From NCBI RefSeq assembly GCF_001262635.1, contig NZ_JXYH01000021.1, forward strand, positions 1 to 60,419: a stretch of DNA of 60,419 bases, given 5' to 3'. Of the stretch, positions 1 to 8,133 are shown in pieces. Both the position numbers and the translations under genes were made by a program. The number at the start of each line of letters is the position of its first letter. The first letter of the stretch is position 1. The notes under the pieces were generated by a model that was not told the DNA's origin, searched no databases, and saw nothing but the letters and a program-made list of their open reading frames with translations. This DNA is from Aestuariivita boseongensis (GTDB lineage Bacteria; Pseudomonadota; Alphaproteobacteria; Rhodobacterales; Rhodobacteraceae).

Positions 1-290
1 CACAGGCGTTCATCTTCGGGCAGGGCCTGCGCCGCGCCCAGATCGTCGAAGCTGTCGCCCAGGCAGACAACGGTGCGCGCCTGGGTGATGGCGAGGTCGG
101 CGGCCAGTCGGTTCAGCGTGTCGCGCGTGTCATAGGGGGGCAGGGTCATGCCGCTGCGACGGGCCACGCGTTCGGATTTGCCCAGGTGCAGATCGGACAC
201 ACACAGCAACTGCTGATCCGGCCACCAGAGCGCACCTGAGCCCATGGCGACAAGCTCGGTTCCGGCAAGAGTGAAGCTGTGTCCGTTCAT
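1..290 (-). CDS. pdeM: Ligase-associated DNA damage response endonuclease PdeM (partial, N-terminus only)
   Basis: The first ~96 codons of a calcineurin-like metallophosphoesterase are present; the gene runs off the left edge. The protein starts MNGHSFTLAGTELVAMG and carries the metal-binding motifs DLHLGKSE (near residue 34) and GDSFDD (near residue 79), typical of the PdeM branch. The start at 290 follows a GGA-containing stretch and lies 46 nt after the stop of the helicase gene, so the two are probably co-transcribed. PdeM-type phosphoesterases are known partners of a ligase-associated helicase and an ATP-dependent DNA ligase in bacterial DNA repair. The ligase itself would be expected beyond the left edge, which is inference. 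Confidence 0.85.
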   Translation of the reverse strand, partial: MNGHSFTLAGTELVAMGSGALWWPDQQLLCVSDLHLGKSERVARRSGMTLPPYDTRDTLNRLAADLAITQARTVVCLGDSFDDLGAAQALPEDERL

Positions 291-336
291 GTTCCGTTCT
301 GTGCCGGATCAGGCGGCGAAAATCAAGCGGTTCATC

Positions 337-2784
337 TTAGAAACCGACGCGCCATTGCGGTTTGCGGGGTTGTGGTGGATCGGCCAAACCTGCTGTTTCC
401 AAAAGCTTTTCAGCCTCTTCGGCCAGAAGGCGTTCTTCCGCAAGGCCTTTGATCGGCACGCGACCTGGTTCCAGGAAGAGGGGGGCCGCCAATGGCGTGA
501 TGCGGGTAAGGTGCATATGGTCGATCCGGTTGCCGACACGGGTGGCCATCTCTTCGATACGGCCGAAATCAACGAGGCCGCGCAAAGCCTCCTGAGCGGT
601 GATTTTCAGCATCAGGTGGTCGGGGTCATATTTGTGCAAAGTGTCATAGAGGATGTCGGAGGAAAACGTCGCCTGCCGCCCGGATTTGCGTTGCCCGCCG
701 ATATTGCGTTCGATCAGCCCTGCGATGGTGGCCGAGGCGCGGAAGGTGCGTTTCATCACCGCGTTGCCTGCAAGCCATGTATCCAGCCCGTCGCGCAGGG
801 CATTGATATCAAACAAGGGTTTCGGATCGGTGATGTGGTCCAACCCCCAGATCAGGGTGGCGTAATCCGTCGCGACAAAGCCCAGGGGGTTGAGGCCCAG
901 TTCCTCCAATCGTTTGGTCAGCAGCAGGCCCACGGTTTGCTGCGCGTTGCGCCCGGCAAATCCGTAAACCACCATCTGTGCGCGTCCGTCATGGGGAAAG
1001 GTTTCGATCAGCAACCGGCCCTGTTCGGGCAACTTCGACACCTTGCGCTGAAGCGCCAGCCAATCGGCGGTGTGGCCCGGCAGGTTGGGCCAGTCGTCTT
1101 GCCGGAACATGGTCAGAATGCGGTTCGACAGCTGCGTGGAGGTGGCGAATTTCGTGCCCATGAAGGTGGCGATCTTGGGCTTTTTGTCGGCGCGGCGGGT
1201 GACCTCGACCGTCATTTCGCGCAGACCCTCATAGCGCACGATCTGACCGCCGATCAGGAAGGTGTCGCCCGAGGTGAGAGAGGCGGCAAACCCTTCCTCG
1301 ATTTCGCCTAAGGGCTTGCCACCACGGGATCTTTTCAGCCGTACCTTCAGGGTGTCGGTGTCCTGAATGGTGCCGATATTCATTCGGATCCGTTGCGCCG
1401 CGCGCGGGTCTCGGAGCTGCCATTGCCCATCGGGGCGCTGTTGCAGGCGCTTCCATTGGTCATAGGCGCGCAGCGCATAACCACCCGTTGCGCAGAAGTC
1501 GAGGCAGGCGTCGAAATCTTCGCGGCTGAGGTCGTGATAGGCACCGGCGGTGGTGACCTCGGCATAAAGCGTATCGGCATCGAAAGGGCCGGCGGCAGCG
1601 GTGATCAGGATATGCTGGCAGAGCACGTCCATGGGGCCGGGGCCGCGCGGGTCGCCATCCAGATCGCCTGCCTTGACGGCCTCCAGGGCTGCGACGCATT
1701 CCACCACCTCGAACCGGTTGGCGGGCACCAAGAGCGCCTTTGAGGGCGCGTTATACCGGTGATTGGCGCGGCCGATCCGTTGCACCAATCGTTTGACATT
1801 CTTCGGCGCGCCGATCTGGATGACCAGATCCACATCGCCCCAGTCGATCCCCAGATCGAGCGATCCGGTGCAGACAATCGCGCGCAACTCGCCCCGCACC
1901 ATCGCCCCTTCGACGCGTTCGCGTTGCTGCCGGTCGAGGGATCCGTGGTGGATGCCAATGGGCAAGCTGTCGGTGTTTTCCAGCCAGAGATTGTGGAAGA
2001 AAAGCTCTGCCTGCGCGCGGGTGTTGTGGAAGATCAGGGTGGTTTTGTGCTGTTTCACCTGCTCCAGCACTGCGGGGATCGCGTATTTTGCGCCGCCGCC
2101 AGCCCAGGGCGGGGCCTCGTCCGTCACCAGCATGGAGATATCGGGGGCGGGGCCGGGATCGGCCATCAGGATTTCGCACGGGTCGGGGTGTTTGGCGAGG
2201 AAGCGTGCGATGGCGGCGGGGTCTTCCACGGTGGCGGAGAGGCCCACGCGTTTCAGGTCAGGGCAGAGGGTTTGCAGGCGGGCCAGGGCCAGCATGAGTT
2301 GGTCGCCGCGTTTGGATTCGGCAAGTGCGTGGATTTCATCGACAACGACCCGCTTGAGGCCCGCGAACATGCGCGGCGCGTCCTCGTAAGATGTTAATAA
2401 TGCGAGGCTTTCCGGCGTGGTCAGCAGGATATGCGGCGGGTCGGCGCGCTGGCGTTTCTTGCGGGTGGCGGAGGTGTCGCCGGTGCGGTCCTCGATCCGG
2501 ATGGGGAGGTTCATTTCGGTGACCGGGGTGGTCAGGTTGCGCTTGATATCGGCGGCCAGCGCCTTGAGAGGGGAGATGTAGAGGGTGTGCAGCCCGTCAT
2601 GGGGCGTCTCGGAAAGGTCAACGAGGGTGGGCAGAAAGCCTGCGAGTGTCTTGCCGCCGCCGGTGGGGGCGATGAGGAGGAGAGCGGGATCGTCGGCGCG
2701 ATCGAGCATGTCTTGCTGGTGGGGATGGATGGACCAGCTCTTGGCGGAAAACCAGTTTTGAAACCTGTCGGGAAGGGCGCGCAT
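337..2784 (-). CDS. Ligase-associated DEXH-box helicase (Lhr-like)
   Basis: An 815-aa superfamily 2 helicase. Visible motifs are Walker A APTGGGKT (near residue 38), Ia SPLKALAAD, the DEIH-type Walker B (VVVDEIHAL), SAT (GLSATVED), and motif VI VQRIGRANHR. The C-terminal half matches the Lhr-core extension typical of the ligase-associated DEXH family, whose length (~800-830 aa) agrees. The chosen start (MRALPDRFQNWF) is internal to a longer open frame. The upstream extension would run through intergenic repeats and into the next gene and has no homologous character. The likely role is DNA repair together with the following pdeM gene and an ATP-dependent ligase. Confidence 0.9.
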   Translation of the reverse strand: MRALPDRFQNWFSAKSWSIHPHQQDMLDRADDPALLLIAPTGGGKTLAGFLPTLVDLSETPHDGLHTLYISPLKALAADIKRNLTTPVTEMNLPIRIEDRTGDTSATRKKRQRADPPHILLTTPESLALLTSYEDAPRMFAGLKRVVVDEIHALAESKRGDQLMLALARLQTLCPDLKRVGLSATVEDPAAIARFLAKHPDPCEILMADPGPAPDISMLVTDEAPPWAGGGAKYAIPAVLEQVKQHKTTLIFHNTRAQAELFFHNLWLENTDSLPIGIHHGSLDRQQRERVEGAMVRGELRAIVCTGSLDLGIDWGDVDLVIQIGAPKNVKRLVQRIGRANHRYNAPSKALLVPANRFEVVECVAALEAVKAGDLDGDPRGPGPMDVLCQHILITAAAGPFDADTLYAEVTTAGAYHDLSREDFDACLDFCATGGYALRAYDQWKRLQQRPDGQWQLRDPRAAQRIRMNIGTIQDTDTLKVRLKRSRGGKPLGEIEEGFAASLTSGDTFLIGGQIVRYEGLREMTVEVTRRADKKPKIATFMGTKFATSTQLSNRILTMFRQDDWPNLPGHTADWLALQRKVSKLPEQGRLLIETFPHDGRAQMVVYGFAGRNAQQTVGLLLTKRLEELGLNPLGFVATDYATLIWGLDHITDPKPLFDINALRDGLDTWLAGNAVMKRTFRASATIAGLIERNIGGQRKSGRQATFSSDILYDTLHKYDPDHLMLKITAQEALRGLVDFGRIEEMATRVGNRIDHMHLTRITPLAAPLFLEPGRVPIKGLAEERLLAEEAEKLLETAGLADPPQPRKPQWRVGF

Positions 2785-2833
2785 GGACGAGAGGTAAACC
2801 GAACGTGCGGAGGGTCCAAGGGGGATTTGGGGC

Positions 2834-2886
2834 TGCACACACGGCGTGCACAACCCATGCATAGCACGTGCACCGATGTGGTGCAT
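2834..2886. repeat. Cluster of TGCA-centred dyads upstream of the helicase gene
   Basis: Within about 50 nt there are several overlapping inverted motifs: TGCAC (2834-2838) with GTGCA (2846-2850), ATGCAT (2857-2862), GCACGTGC (2864-2871), and GTGCACC (2868-2874) with GGTGCA (2880-2885). They lie 50-100 nt before the helicase start, in a spot suited to an operator or a structured leader. No known regulator site was recognised; it is not an alphaproteobacterial LexA box (GAAC-N7-GAAC). Confidence 0.4.
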
Positions 2887-2890
2887 TCTA

Positions 2891-2946
2891 GGGGCGCTGC
2901 CCCCGGCCCTGCGGGCCTCCCCCGCCGTATTTTCAGCAAGAAGAAG
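2891..2946 (+). repeat. Intergenic palindromic repeat, Rhodobacteraceae-type (copy 1)
   Basis: Two perfect short hairpins lie side by side, GGGGC-GCT-GCCCC (2891-2903) and GGCCC-TGC-GGGCC (2905-2917). They are followed by a pyrimidine run and the module GTATTTTCAGCAAGAAGAAG. The last module resembles those at 32944-32967 and 57510-57533. The element reaches into the last codons of the next gene, whose C-terminus (PPRPSSC) is therefore probably repeat-encoded. My recollection is that elements of this build are common between genes in Rhodobacteraceae; their function is unknown to me. Confidence 0.55.
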
Positions 2947-3742
2947 GGCGGGGGGGGAGTTTTGAGATGGCTGCCTGCACGGTTTCGGGCAGGGCGGTGT
3001 CGGCGCCCTCGGGAGCCGCGTCAAGGGCGCTGGCGACATCCTTGACGAGGATTGCGATGGTGTTGTCGGGTGCGAGCCCGTCGCGGGCGAATTCGATGTC
3101 GTTGAAATTCGAGGCGAACCAGTTCTGGCCGGAGGAGGTGTGGATGAGGTTCAGCAGGGCGGTTTCGTCAAGCCCGGCCTGATCCGCCCAATCCAGCACC
3201 AGCCGGGTCATGGCGGTGTTGGAGGCGGCCAGAAGGTTGTTAAGCACCTTGGCCTGCATGCCTGCGCCGAAAGGGCCCATTTTGTGAAAATGTGTCCCCA
3301 TTGCGGCGAAAATAGGGTTACAATCTTCGATTTCTGCAGGCTCACCGCCGAGCATGAAGGACAGCCGCGCCTCTTCCGCGGCGATCTGGGCACCGGACAT
3401 CGGTGCGTCGATCAGGGTGATGTGATCGGGGATTTGGTCGCGTAAAGCCCTGACATAGCGGGGCGAGAGGGTGGAGCAGATGATGATCCGCTTGAGAGAA
3501 TTTGCGGAGGTGAAGTTCTGCGCGCCGAACAGAACGTCATCGGTTTGCGCGATATCGCGAACGACCGTGATGAGCGTGCCCAGATTTTGCGCGAATTCAG
3601 CCGCATTGTTGGTGACATGTGGTTCCAGAGGGCCAAATTCGCAAGAAGGGCGGATATCGAAGCCTTTGGCATCGAACCCCGCCTTGCGCAACGCGGCGAG
3701 CATGGGCGCGCCCATGCGCCCACAGCCCGCAACGCCGATCAT
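2933..3742 (-). CDS. NAD(P)-dependent beta-hydroxyacid dehydrogenase (3-hydroxyisobutyrate dehydrogenase-like)
   Basis: A 269-aa member of the 6-phosphogluconate/3-hydroxyisobutyrate dehydrogenase family. The N-terminal Rossmann motif is GVAGCGRMGAPM. The substrate loop DAPMSGAQIAAEE (near residue 117) and the catalytic-lysine segment GMQAKVLNNLLAA (near residue 165) follow. The substrate cannot be read from sequence. Its ATG overlaps the stop of the AAA ATPase gene by 4 nt, so it is translationally coupled to the end of the pilus operon. This is an odd place for a metabolic enzyme. The last residues lie inside an intergenic repeat. Confidence 0.8.
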   Translation of the reverse strand: MIGVAGCGRMGAPMLAALRKAGFDAKGFDIRPSCEFGPLEPHVTNNAAEFAQNLGTLITVVRDIAQTDDVLFGAQNFTSANSLKRIIICSTLSPRYVRALRDQIPDHITLIDAPMSGAQIAAEEARLSFMLGGEPAEIEDCNPIFAAMGTHFHKMGPFGAGMQAKVLNNLLAASNTAMTRLVLDWADQAGLDETALLNLIHTSSGQNWFASNFNDIEFARDGLAPDNTIAILVKDVASALDAAPEGADTALPETVQAAISKLPPRPSSC

Positions 3743-5049
3743 TTCACGATATGCTCGTCTTTGACGAACATGTTGGCCCAGGCGCGGTCGATCAGTTCGG
3801 GAGACATCTGGTAGGGCAGGCCTTCGAATTCACAGATGGAGATCATCTGGTCGATCAGGAAGACCGGCTGGTAGTTTGCATAAATGTTCTTGATGGTCGG
3901 GTATTTGACCTTGAGAAGATGCACCAATGCCTTTTCGTCCAGCGGCATCCCCTTCTTGCGCGCCACCAGCGCGAAGATTTTCAGGAAGTTTTCCTGATTG
4001 GGGCCGTCGATCTTGATCTTGTAGAAGATCCGGCGGAGGGCGGCCTGGTCGAAGATCTCGTTCGGGTGGAAGTTGGTGGAGAAGATCACCAGCGTGTCGA
4101 AGGGCACCTCGAATTTTTCGCCCGATTGGAGGGCGAGGATATCCTTGCTTTCTTCCAGCGGCACGATCCAGCGGTTGACCAGTGCCTGCGGCGGTTCCTG
4201 TTGGCGGCCGAGGTCGTCTACGATGAAGATGCCGCCAGTGGATTTCAGCTGCAGCGGGGCCTGATAGGTTTTGGCGTTCGGGTTATAGACCAGATCCAGC
4301 ATGTCGAGCGACAGTTCACCGCCGGTGATCACCGTGGGGCGTTCGCATTTCACATAGCGGCTGTCGAAGCGGTTCGACGAGCGGCGCAGCTGGTTCGGGT
4401 TGTCTTCCTGCACCATCGCGGCGGTGTGCACGATGGGGTCATAAACGGTGATGACCTGCCCGGAATATTCAATGGCGAAAGGCACATAGATCTTGTCGCC
4501 CATCGCGTCGCGGATCCCGTTCGAGATCGAGGATTTACCGTTACCTGGCGGGCCATACATCAGGATCGACCGGCCCGAGCTGACGGCGGGGCCGAGATTG
4601 TCCAGAAGATCATCGGGCAGAATCAGGTGGCCCATGGCATTGATCAGCTGATCGCGGGTGATCTGGATGTTGCGGATCGACTGGCGTTCGACCTGTTCGC
4701 GGTAGACGGTCAGCGGCACCGGCATCGGCCCGTAGTATTCGGATTGCGAGAGCGCATCGAGCGCGCGGGATTTACCGGCGTCAGTCAGCTGATAGCCCAT
4801 TTCGTTGCCGCTGTTGGCGTTCAGCGTACCGGTGGCTTCCAGCAGTTTCTGTTCGCGCGTCATGTCGATCAGTTCCTGCGTGACCGAGGCGGGCAGGCAG
4901 ATGGCGCGGGCGATTTCCGACACGGTAGAGACCGATTTACGGAAGATCGTTTTCAGAAGGATGTCGCGCATCATCACGACCGGAAGCTGCATGTCTTCCA
5001 GATAGCGGGGCAATGGCGGGGCCATGACGGATTGGGGCTGCATGTTCAT
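3739..5049 (-). CDS. AAA ATPase of unknown role at the end of the tad locus
   Basis: A ~436-aa ATPase with an N-terminal winged-helix-like segment (residues ~20-110) and a AAA core: Walker A GPPGNGKSS, Walker B FIVDDLGRQ, a sensor-like FSTNFHP and an arginine-finger-like ALRRIFYK. I chose the ATG at 5049 (MNMQPQSVM), since it follows a TGAGGCG stretch; an in-frame ATG at 5103 would add 18 lysine/arginine-rich residues. It has no secretin-ATPase features and is not CpaF. Its place directly after the prepilin peptidase suggests a role in Tad assembly or its control, but this is inference from position only. Confidence 0.75.
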   Translation of the reverse strand: MNMQPQSVMAPPLPRYLEDMQLPVVMMRDILLKTIFRKSVSTVSEIARAICLPASVTQELIDMTREQKLLEATGTLNANSGNEMGYQLTDAGKSRALDALSQSEYYGPMPVPLTVYREQVERQSIRNIQITRDQLINAMGHLILPDDLLDNLGPAVSSGRSILMYGPPGNGKSSISNGIRDAMGDKIYVPFAIEYSGQVITVYDPIVHTAAMVQEDNPNQLRRSSNRFDSRYVKCERPTVITGGELSLDMLDLVYNPNAKTYQAPLQLKSTGGIFIVDDLGRQQEPPQALVNRWIVPLEESKDILALQSGEKFEVPFDTLVIFSTNFHPNEIFDQAALRRIFYKIKIDGPNQENFLKIFALVARKKGMPLDEKALVHLLKVKYPTIKNIYANYQPVFLIDQMISICEFEGLPYQMSPELIDRAWANMFVKDEHIVK

Positions 5050-5144
5050 CGGGAACGCCTCATGTTTTCTTTTCTTGCCCTCTTGCCGGAGTTTTGTGGC
5101 CAAAATGGGCCAAAACCGGTGTTTTGACGCGATTTTTCAGGCAG

Positions 5145-5639
5145 TCAGCTGCCTTGTGCGATCGCCAGCGCGAGATAGGCCAGGAAGGCCGGGCCAAGTG
5201 CCAGTCCCATGGGGAAATCCCAGCCGCGGTCCCAGCTTTGCCAATGTGGCGTGGCGCGGCGGAGGGGGGAATATTTGGCGATCCGGTGGGTGACAAAGGC
5301 CGCAAGGAGCGTGGCGCAGAAGATCATCAGGACAAGGATGCCGTCCTCGCGCGGGACAAACGGGGCGGCGGCAGCCACGAATTTGGCGTCGCCCGCGCCC
5401 ACCGCGCCGGCGGCATTGAGGATGATGCCCACAACCAGCACGATCAGCATTTGCAGAAGGCGCATGCCGTATTCGGGCAGGGGCAGGGTGATCAGCCCAA
5501 GGATCAGGAAGAGGCCGGCCAGAGCCAGCACGGCCTCGTTCTTGATCTTCATGTCGCGCAGATCAGTATAGGCGACGTAGAGGCAGATCGGCAGAACGAA
5601 GGGCAGATACCACAGCGCAGCGCTTGCACTTAGCGCCAT
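5145..5639 (-). CDS. cpaA: Prepilin peptidase (CpaA/TadV type)
   Basis: A 164-aa polytopic membrane protein of the A24 aspartic prepilin peptidase family. It shows the two catalytic aspartate contexts TDLRDMKIKN (near residue 26) and GAGDAKF (near residue 80), plus about five hydrophobic segments. It lacks the cytoplasmic methylase domain of PilD, as expected for Tad peptidases. It should cleave Flp pilins after the glycine before the mature alanine. The start MALSASAALWYLP was chosen because a longer frame runs back into the preceding TPR gene. It follows that gene within a few nucleotides. Confidence 0.88.
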   Translation of the reverse strand: MALSASAALWYLPFVLPICLYVAYTDLRDMKIKNEAVLALAGLFLILGLITLPLPEYGMRLLQMLIVLVVGIILNAAGAVGAGDAKFVAAAAPFVPREDGILVLMIFCATLLAAFVTHRIAKYSPLRRATPHWQSWDRGWDFPMGLALGPAFLAYLALAIAQGS

Positions 5640-5643
5640 GGCG

Positions 5644-6492
5644 TCAGCCTGCTTCGAGCGCCCGCAGGGAGCGCACCGCCTCTTCGAAATGCTGGGGGTG
5701 GGTGTCGATGGCTTCGCGCAACAGGCCCTTGCCGGTTTCCACGTCACCCTGTTTCACGGCCGAAAGTCCCAATGTATGCAAGAGCTTGGCACGTTCGATC
5801 TGGCTCATCGGGACGACGGGCAGGGAATAGTTGCGCTGCGCGCCGCGGGCCAGGACAAGGTTGTTTTTCGCGGTGAACAGCGTGTCATCCTGGCGGATCG
5901 CCTCGCCGAAAAGACGCTCGGCCTCGGAGAAATCGCCACGCGACAGTTTGGAATAGCCCCAGTTATTCATCACGCCGGCTGGCCGTGTGGTCAGGCCCAT
6001 CGCGGTTTCATAGAAACTGTCGGCGTTCGACCATTCCTTATTGCTGTCGGCGACCATCGCTTCAAGCCGGTAGCGTTTGAAGGTCTCGTGGGTGGGCGGG
6101 ATGGCGTCGAGCACGGCTTCGGCCTTGTCCCAGTTGCCATTGCGGATCAGCGCATCGGCGTAATCCACGCGGTCATCATTGGTGACTTCGGCGTGATTTA
6201 CGACGCGCTCCCAGGCGGGGACGGCTTCGGTATTGCGCCGCGCACGGACCAGAGATTTGGCCAGATTGCGCTGCAAGTCGATGCGGTCAGGCTGTTCTTT
6301 CAGCGTGCGCTGGAAATAGGTGACCGCCTCGTTCGGGTCGGCCACGGTCAGCATCACGTCGCTGAGATTGGTTTCATCGACGACATTGACGTCCTGAAAG
6401 GCCCGTTCAACCGTTTCTTCACCGCTTTCGGCGCAGGCCGACAGCATGAAAGCCCCTGACAGGGACAGCACAAGAAAAAGGGGATGGCGCAT
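5644..6492 (-). CDS. TPR-repeat lipoprotein of the tad locus (TadD-like, second copy)
   Basis: A 282-aa protein with a signal peptide ending in the lipobox LSAC (Cys near residue 20), then degenerate tetratricopeptide repeats across residues ~55-270 (for example FQRTLKEQPDRIDLQRNLAKSL in two parts). The start is preceded by AAAGGACGC. It is probably an outer-membrane lipoprotein that scaffolds secretin assembly or pilin traffic, as proposed for TadD. It lies between the other TPR lipoprotein and the prepilin peptidase in one transcription unit. Confidence 0.82.
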   Translation of the reverse strand: MRHPLFLVLSLSGAFMLSACAESGEETVERAFQDVNVVDETNLSDVMLTVADPNEAVTYFQRTLKEQPDRIDLQRNLAKSLVRARRNTEAVPAWERVVNHAEVTNDDRVDYADALIRNGNWDKAEAVLDAIPPTHETFKRYRLEAMVADSNKEWSNADSFYETAMGLTTRPAGVMNNWGYSKLSRGDFSEAERLFGEAIRQDDTLFTAKNNLVLARGAQRNYSLPVVPMSQIERAKLLHTLGLSAVKQGDVETGKGLLREAIDTHPQHFEEAVRSLRALEAG

Positions 6493-6523
6493 TTTTGCGT
6501 CCTTTTACTGCTCTGGCTCAATG

Positions 6524-7102
6524 TTACTCGGCTGTTTGTATCAGGAAGTCGCTGCTTCCCCGTCGCACGAGTTTATATTGTTGTTCTTGCAAGACATTAT
6601 TATCAGTATTTTCGGATTTTGCGAGTGCTAAGCGCAAATTGTCCCGAATTGATGTGCTTTCGCCATCATCCAGCGCAAAAGCGCGCTTGAAAACTTCGAC
6701 AGCTTCGGCTGTCTGGCCCTGTTCCATGAGCAAAACGCCCAGATTGTTCCAGGCTTCGGGCCATTCGGGTTCTTCGCGCACGGCACGGCGCAGCAGCTCT
6801 TCGGCCTGGCCCAGACGGCCCAGTCCCAGGTTGGCGGTGCCCATGCTTGAGATGATCTCGGGCGTGAGGCCCTGTTCCAGCGCGGCGCGGGTGAACGCGT
6901 CGAGGGCCAGTTCATATTGGCCGGCCTGCATCAGGCGGTGACCCACTTCGACGCCATCGACGGCCTCACCGCGCAGATCGGTGCCGGGTGCAAAGGGGCT
7001 GCCATCGTCACGGGAAAAGCCGCCTGGTGAACAGGCGGCCAATCCGAAAGTCAAAATCAATGCGCAAGCGCTGTGCCACATGCGGGCTGGGTGTTTTTTC
7101 AT
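6524..7102 (-). CDS. tadD: TPR-repeat lipoprotein TadD
   Basis: A 192-aa lipoprotein: signal peptide with lipobox GLAAC (Cys near residue 24), then three clear TPR units across residues ~55-155 (HRLMQAGQYELALDAF, GTANLGLGRLGQAEELL, WNNLGVLLMEQGQTAEAV). The start at 7102 (MKKHPARM) has GGAG just upstream; an ATG at 7117 would add five residues but lacks a ribosome site. It follows tadC by about 40 nt, the usual order tadB-tadC-tadD. In this family it acts as a pilotin-like factor for the secretin. Confidence 0.85.
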   Translation of the reverse strand: MKKHPARMWHSACALILTFGLAACSPGGFSRDDGSPFAPGTDLRGEAVDGVEVGHRLMQAGQYELALDAFTRAALEQGLTPEIISSMGTANLGLGRLGQAEELLRRAVREEPEWPEAWNNLGVLLMEQGQTAEAVEVFKRAFALDDGESTSIRDNLRLALAKSENTDNNVLQEQQYKLVRRGSSDFLIQTAE

Positions 7103-7145
7103 CTGCTCCAGCCGCATGTTATGCCCGTGCGTTGCTGCCTGGTTC

Positions 7146-8120
7146 TTACATCGAGCTCATCATCGAGATGTTGTGCGCCGATGGCCCGATCAGGATGACC
7201 AGAAGGGGCGGAACCGTCAGACCCATAGTGGCAAGGGTCATCTTGGTTGGCAACTTGTTTGCGGCTTCTTCGGCGCGCATCACGCGTTTGTCCCGCATCT
7301 CGCCCGCGTAGACCCGCAGCGCTTCGGCGATGGAGGTACCGAAGGTTTGCGACTGGATCATCACGGTCACGAAGGAGTTCACATCCGTCACGCCGCAGCG
7401 GGTGCCCATATCGCGCAGAACTGCGCTGCGTTCCTTACCGGCTTTCATTTCGTATGCGACGATTTCGAATTCGTCGGCCAAAGCGGGATAGGAGACACGC
7501 AGTTCCTTGGCCACGCGGATGATCGCCTGATCCAGCGACTGACCGGCTTCAACGCAGACCAGCAGCATGTCGAGCGCATCGGGAAAGGCGCGTTCGATGG
7601 CCTGCTGGCGTTCGTCCACCCGGCGGGTCACCCAGTATTTGGGCAGCATATAGCCAGCGCCACCGGGGCCCAGAGTGAACATCACGATTTTCTGGGTCGA
7701 AAACTCCTGACCGCCGGAAAGGAAGGCCACATAGACCACACCCAGCACAAGACCGGCCAGACCCAGGGCGAACTGGGCAAAGTGGAACATCCGGACCGCG
7801 TCGCGTGACTGGTACCCGGCCTGCGTCAGCTTGAGCTGCATGGCCGAAAGCTCGTCCACGTCCTGGGGTTCGAGAAAGTTCGCGAATTTCTCAAGCTGTT
7901 CGTTCCGGCCGGCGGTGCGCAGGCGTTCCTTGTCAGATTTCTTGGCCTTTTTCGGCTGTGACCCGCGCTGCAGCTTTTTCAGCGGATCTTCAGGCTGGTT
8001 CAGCATGAACGGGATCGTGAGCAGGATCATGAACAGACCCAGGATGCCGACCACGATCAGGGGACCGAAATCGCCCAGATGCAGTTTAAGGAAGTCGTTG
8101 ATATTGGTCAGAAAGCTCAT
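7146..8120 (-). CDS. tadC: Tad pilus inner-membrane platform protein TadC
   Basis: A 324-aa type II secretion F-domain protein. Transmembrane segments are visible near residues 18-38 (GPLIVVGILGLFMILLTIPF), ~115-155, and the C-terminus. The cytoplasmic F domain contains ERAFPDALDMLLVCVEAGQSLDQA-type sequence and the closing QSQTFGTSIAEALRVYAGEMRDKR. It pairs with TadB to form the platform driven by CpaF. The gap to tadB is 13 nt. Confidence 0.9.
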   Translation of the reverse strand: MSFLTNINDFLKLHLGDFGPLIVVGILGLFMILLTIPFMLNQPEDPLKKLQRGSQPKKAKKSDKERLRTAGRNEQLEKFANFLEPQDVDELSAMQLKLTQAGYQSRDAVRMFHFAQFALGLAGLVLGVVYVAFLSGGQEFSTQKIVMFTLGPGGAGYMLPKYWVTRRVDERQQAIERAFPDALDMLLVCVEAGQSLDQAIIRVAKELRVSYPALADEFEIVAYEMKAGKERSAVLRDMGTRCGVTDVNSFVTVMIQSQTFGTSIAEALRVYAGEMRDKRVMRAEEAANKLPTKMTLATMGLTVPPLLVILIGPSAHNISMMSSM

Positions 8121-8133
8121 GGTACTCTCCCGG

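Noticed and set aside
2785-3039. N-terminal extension of the helicase frame (84 extra codons)
   Set aside because: It runs through an intergenic repeat and into the next gene, and the helicase family starts at MRALPDRF.
3619-5127. 502-codon open frame on the plus strand
   Set aside because: It is antisense to the AAA ATPase and hydroxyacid dehydrogenase genes; high GC leaves long shadow frames, and its sequence has no domain character.
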